From Macrotis lagotis (lineage: Eukaryota > Chordata > Mammalia > Peramelemorphia > Peramelidae), in the NCBI RefSeq assembly GCF_037893015.1, contig NC_133658.1, positions 16,727,249 through 16,791,248 of the forward strand: 64,000 bases of DNA, read 5' to 3'. Positions 62,150-64,000 of the stretch are shown one piece after another (positions within the stretch are counted from its first letter, which is position 1; each line of letters starts with the position of its first letter). The position numbers and the translations under genes were made by a program. Below the pieces are notes generated by a model. It had not been told where the DNA came from. It ran no database searches and worked only from the letters and a program-made list of their open reading frames with translations.

Positions 62150-62335
62150 AAAAACATAGATTTACAACTGGAAGAGACCACAGAGACCATCTAATCCAAC
62201 GCCTTTGTTTTACAAATGAGGAACTTGAGGTTCAGGTAGGGAAATGATTTCCATAAGGTCAGACAGATCAATGACAAGGTCAGACAGATCAATGATAGGG
62301 CCAGGATTTGAACTCAGCACTCCCTCTGTACTACA
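62150..62335 (-). repeat. MIR/Ther relic with internal 21-bp duplication
   Basis: GAGACCACAGAGACCATCTA, ACAAATGAGGAACTTGAGGT and GGATTTGAACTCAGCACTCC. AAGGTCAGACAGATCAATGA is present twice in tandem (62255-62275 and 62276-62296). Confidence 0.75.
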
Positions 62336-62759
62336 CACTTTCTCCTGTAATCCTGTCACTTTAAGCCTACTTTCCCAAGTCTTCAAAGAGACATTTATGG
62401 GGCATGGTTCACTCAGTGGGGCCACTCAGCATTTCAGAGGCAGCATAACCTAGAAAATCCTGGATGGGGACCCAGAAGCTTCTGAATTACATTGCTGTTT
62501 CAGGCTTAGGCTCCCTCAGGGAAACCCATAGGACCATCCTTTGACAATTGACCTGGGAAAGTTGAGAAAATCCATTAATGAGGCAAGACATTTCTAGGCC
62601 CAGGTGGCAGGTATCATCACAGGATAAAACAAGGGAGAGATAACAGGTTCATAGGACTTAGATTAAAAGGAACCTCAAATGTCATTCAGTTGGACATCAA
62701 CTAAAGAACTTCCTTGGTTAGGTTCCTTTCTGAGGGCCGGGGTTAGGGTAGGTGCCCCA

Positions 62760-63240
62760 CTGATAAATCAGGAAATGTCCAAAGGAGAACAAGAGGTATG
62801 GTGAGGGGACTGGAACCCAGGCCACATGTGGTTTGTTTAAAGGAACTAGGTATGTTTAACCAGAACAAGAAGAGACTGTGAGGGATGAGGGAGGCAGGAG
62901 CAATGATAGATATTTTCAAGTATATTTTAGGGTTATTATGTAGAAGGAATTCATCTAGACTTTTGGGCTTCAGAAGACAGAACTAGAAGCCATGGATGGA
63001 AGTGGAAGATGGAGATCAACTGAGGCTGGATTTCAGGAAGAAACACCCTAATAGTGGCAGGTGTCCATAAGTGAACTGGCTGTCTCAGGAAATGGCAGTT
63101 TCCTCCTCGTTGGGAATCTTCACCTAGAGGTTAGTTAACCATACGATAGTGGGTGTATTCATAACCATTCTTGGGGGGCTTATGCTTTGGACTAGATGGG
63201 ATCTGAGGTCTCTTCTAACTTCAAGTTTCCATGATTCTGT
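62760..63240 (-). repeat. CR1/L3-type LINE relic
   Basis: 'gatagatattttcaagtatat', GGCTGGATTTCAGGAAGAAA and GGACTAGATGGGATCTGAGG in family order. Confidence 0.55.
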
Positions 63241-63254
63241 AGTCCAGGTTTTAC

Positions 63255-63360
63255 TAGAAGTCCAAGCCCCTGTTTTACAAAGCAGGAAACTGCGACTGGT
63301 AAAGATGAAATGCCTAGGGTCATATAGCTTAAGTAACAAAGGGAGGATTTGAACCCAGTG
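63255..63360 (-). repeat. MIR relic
   Basis: Inverted: TTTTACAAAGCAGGAAACTG and GGATTTGAACCCAGTGC. Confidence 0.6.
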
Positions 63361-63489
63361 CTAGGTGACCTTAGACAAATCCCTTTACCTCTAATCTTAA
63401 ATGCTAGAGAGAGAAGGCAGAGCTAGCCTCAGAGACCTGAAAAACTGAGATCAAAACCTGCTTCTGACACATACCAGCTATCCTTTTAT

Positions 63490-63616
63490 TAACTTTTTTT
63501 TGAGGAAATAGGGGTATAGTGACCAGCCCAAGGTCACAGAGCTAGTACATGTCTGACTACAAGACCTCCTGACTCCAAGGCAGCGTCCTATCCATTATAG
63601 TACCACCTAGGTTCCC
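63490..63616 (-). repeat. tRNA-derived SINE copy
   Basis: Inverted: GTGACCAGCCCAAGGTCACA and AGTACCACCTAGGTTCCCC. Confidence 0.75.
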
Positions 63617-63639
63617 CTCTTATTAGCTATTCTTGTTAT

Positions 63640-63838
63640 TTTTAAAGTCTGTTTCATTCTGTAGTCAATCTATATTCTGTGGGGATGGACAGCATTCTTT
63701 ATCATAAGTCCTTCAGAGTTGTCTTGAATCATAGATGACCTACAATATACTGTTACCTTGTACATAGTACACTTCACATTGCATCTGCTCAGGTAAGTTT
63801 TTACAGCTTTTACTGAGAACATCCTATTCATCATTTCT
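63640..63838 (+). repeat. LINE-like relic interrupted by SINE-A
   Basis: 'gtgtctgctcaggtaag'-type sequence (GCATCTGCTCAGGTAAGTTT) and AGTTGTCTTGAATCATAG resemble a 3' LINE segment common in marsupials. Confidence 0.35.
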
Positions 63839-63989
63839 TTTTTTTATTTATTTTTGGGGAGTTTTTTTGGCAAGGCAATGAGGTTAAGTGACTTGCCTAA
63901 GGTTACACAGCTAGGTAATTATTAAGTGTCTGAGGTCATATTTGAACTCAAGTCCTCCTGACTCCAGGGCCACTGTGCCACCTCCTGCC
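63839..63989 (-). mobile_element. SINE-A insertion
   Basis: Inverted, T-rich start, then AAGTGACTTGCCTAAGGTTA, GTGTCTGAGGTCATATTTGA and CACTGTGCCACC. Flanking TCATCATTTCT and TCGTCATTTCT fit a target-site duplication with one change. Confidence 0.88.
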
Positions 63990-64000
63990 TCGTCATTTCT

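Larger units (their letters stand above)
62070..64000 (-). other. DPYSL2: Intron 5 of DPYSL2, 3' part
   Basis: No exon is visible. It holds an MIR-type relic (62150-62335), a minus-oriented CR1/L3 relic (about 62760-63240), MIR fragments (63255-63480), a SINE relic (63490-63616), a LINE-like fragment (63640-63838) and a SINE-A (63839-63989). I recognise nothing at 62335-62760. Confidence 0.85.

Overview
This window is mammalian nuclear DNA and most likely marsupial. It is about 98% non-coding and dense in interspersed repeats. The youngest-looking repeats are tRNA-derived SINEs with the head GGCAGCTAGGTGGCRCAGTG and a tail ...GCCTTGCAAAA (called SINE-A here; they resemble the WSINE1/MAR1-type elements of Australian marsupials). 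Two longer relatives share the head. SINE-B has the tail motif CCAAGAAAACYCCAAATGGG. SINE-C has the tail motif TCGTCCTGAT...CATGGCATCACCTCC. The abundance and low divergence of SINE-A suggest a dasyurid-like Australian marsupial. That is an inference from memory of the repeats, not a database result.

The one gene I can support is DPYSL2 (CRMP2), on the minus strand. Nine coding exons lie between 62069 and 19719. They correspond to exons 6-14 if the usual 14-exon structure holds. Together they encode 392 residues that fit positions 181-572 of the standard 572-residue protein with no insertion or deletion. The numbering is confirmed because T509, T514, S518, S522, T555, K374 and Y479 all fall exactly where the literature places them. 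A 3' UTR of about 2.75 kb follows, ending at a strong AATAAA near 16985. Exons 1-5 and the promoter lie beyond the right edge. Positions 1-16966 are intergenic DNA downstream of the gene, with no exon I can support.

Layout: 1-16966 intergenic (SINEs, one probable solitary LTR, purine and GATA microsatellites, and a cluster of local duplications at 14.3-15.9 kb); 16967-19718 3' UTR; 19719-62069 exons 14 to 6, with introns of 612 bp to 13.5 kb filled by SINE-A/B/C, MIR/Ther CORE-SINE relics, L2 and CR1/L3 LINE relics, and another old dispersed repeat I cannot name ('repeat X'); 62070-64000 the 3' part of intron 5.

I did not find a previously undescribed biological system. The most notable non-standard signals are structural. 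One is a compound templated duplication at 57614-58199 that carries a 289-bp copy of sequence 3.2 kb away next to a perfect hairpin. Others are a 184-bp near-perfect tandem duplication, a 49-bp templated insertion inside a SINE, a roughly 103-bp minisatellite next to exon 11, and a long CA/CT microsatellite immediately upstream of the exon 7 acceptor. All sequence comparisons were made by eye.
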